Source: DATEMK01 sp035275625
GTDB lineage: Bacteria; Bacteroidota; Bacteroidia; AKYH767-A; OLB10
Direction of reading: 5' to 3'
NCBI GenBank assembly: GCA_035275625.1
Contig: DATEMK010000376.1
Location: 1-6,642 of the forward strand
Length of the DNA: 6,642 nt
Below, one piece after another: positions 6,626 through 6,642 of this stretch. The notes below the pieces were generated by a model. That model searched no databases. It was not told where the DNA came from and worked only from the letters and a program-made list of their open reading frames with translations. Each line of letters opens with the position of its first letter. The stretch's first letter is position 1. The translations under genes were made by a program, and so were the position numbers.

Positions 6626-6642
6626 TAAAAGAAAAAAAATAT

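Larger units (their letters stand above)
6440..6642. other. Upstream region of the choice-of-anchor B gene, no gene
   Basis: About 200 bp up to the right edge carry a promoter and a leader of roughly 150 nt. A plus-strand open frame crosses from within the gene, but it has no recognisable product and overlaps the signal-peptide codons. The leader is strongly strand-biased, pyrimidine-rich in the mRNA sense. Confidence 0.6.

Noticed and set aside
1..6642. CRISPR array, transposon, prophage, toxin-antitoxin or RNA gene
   Set aside because: No regularly spaced direct repeats, transposase or integrase motifs, terminal inverted repeats around a gene, or tRNA/rRNA-like sequence could be found by eye on either strand.

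Overview
The window looks like chromosomal DNA from a Bacteroidota species, possibly an environmental Chitinophagales- or Sphingobacteriales-like lineage (the order is inference only). Two complete genes end in type IX secretion system (T9SS) type A sorting domains, and all three secreted proteins have signal peptides predicted to expose a Gln at the mature N-terminus. Start codons lack clear Shine-Dalgarno sequences, the intergenic DNA is AT-rich, and some promoters resemble the Bacteroidota consensus TTG-N17-23-TAnnTTTG.

Layout from left to right: (1) 1-1107, minus strand: the N-terminal part of a secreted protein with an IgGFc-binding-like N-terminal domain, running off the left edge. (2) 1108-1577: a 470-bp AT-rich divergent intergenic region, gene-free, carrying two related inverted repeats just upstream of the next gene. 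(3) 1578-3176, plus strand: a complete CPA1-family Na+/H+ antiporter of 532 aa, starting at an ATG rather than the possible upstream TTG. (4) 3177-3351: a convergent intergenic spacer with only weak hairpins. (5) 3352-4389, minus strand: a 345-aa secreted protein with a propeller-like body and a T9SS tail. (6) 4390-4540: a spacer with a strong 20-bp-arm hairpin followed by a T-run, read as the terminator of the gene to its right. (7) 4541-6439, minus strand: a 632-aa secreted protein with a choice-of-anchor B propeller, a carboxypeptidase-regulatory-like domain, an FnIII domain and a T9SS tail. (8) 6440-6642: its upstream region, with a good Bacteroidota-type promoter and a homopurine mirror repeat.

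Three surface or secreted proteins surround one housekeeping membrane transporter. The antiporter exchanges cations for protons in the inner membrane and has no evident functional link to its neighbours. The two minus-strand T9SS cargo genes are tandem but separated by a terminator-like hairpin, so they are probably separate transcription units or only partly co-transcribed. I see no defence system, mobile element, CRISPR array, tRNA or rRNA, and no clear sign of an undescribed system. The best leads are the paired inverted repeats at the antiporter promoter and start codon, and the long palindrome after the choice-of-anchor B gene.
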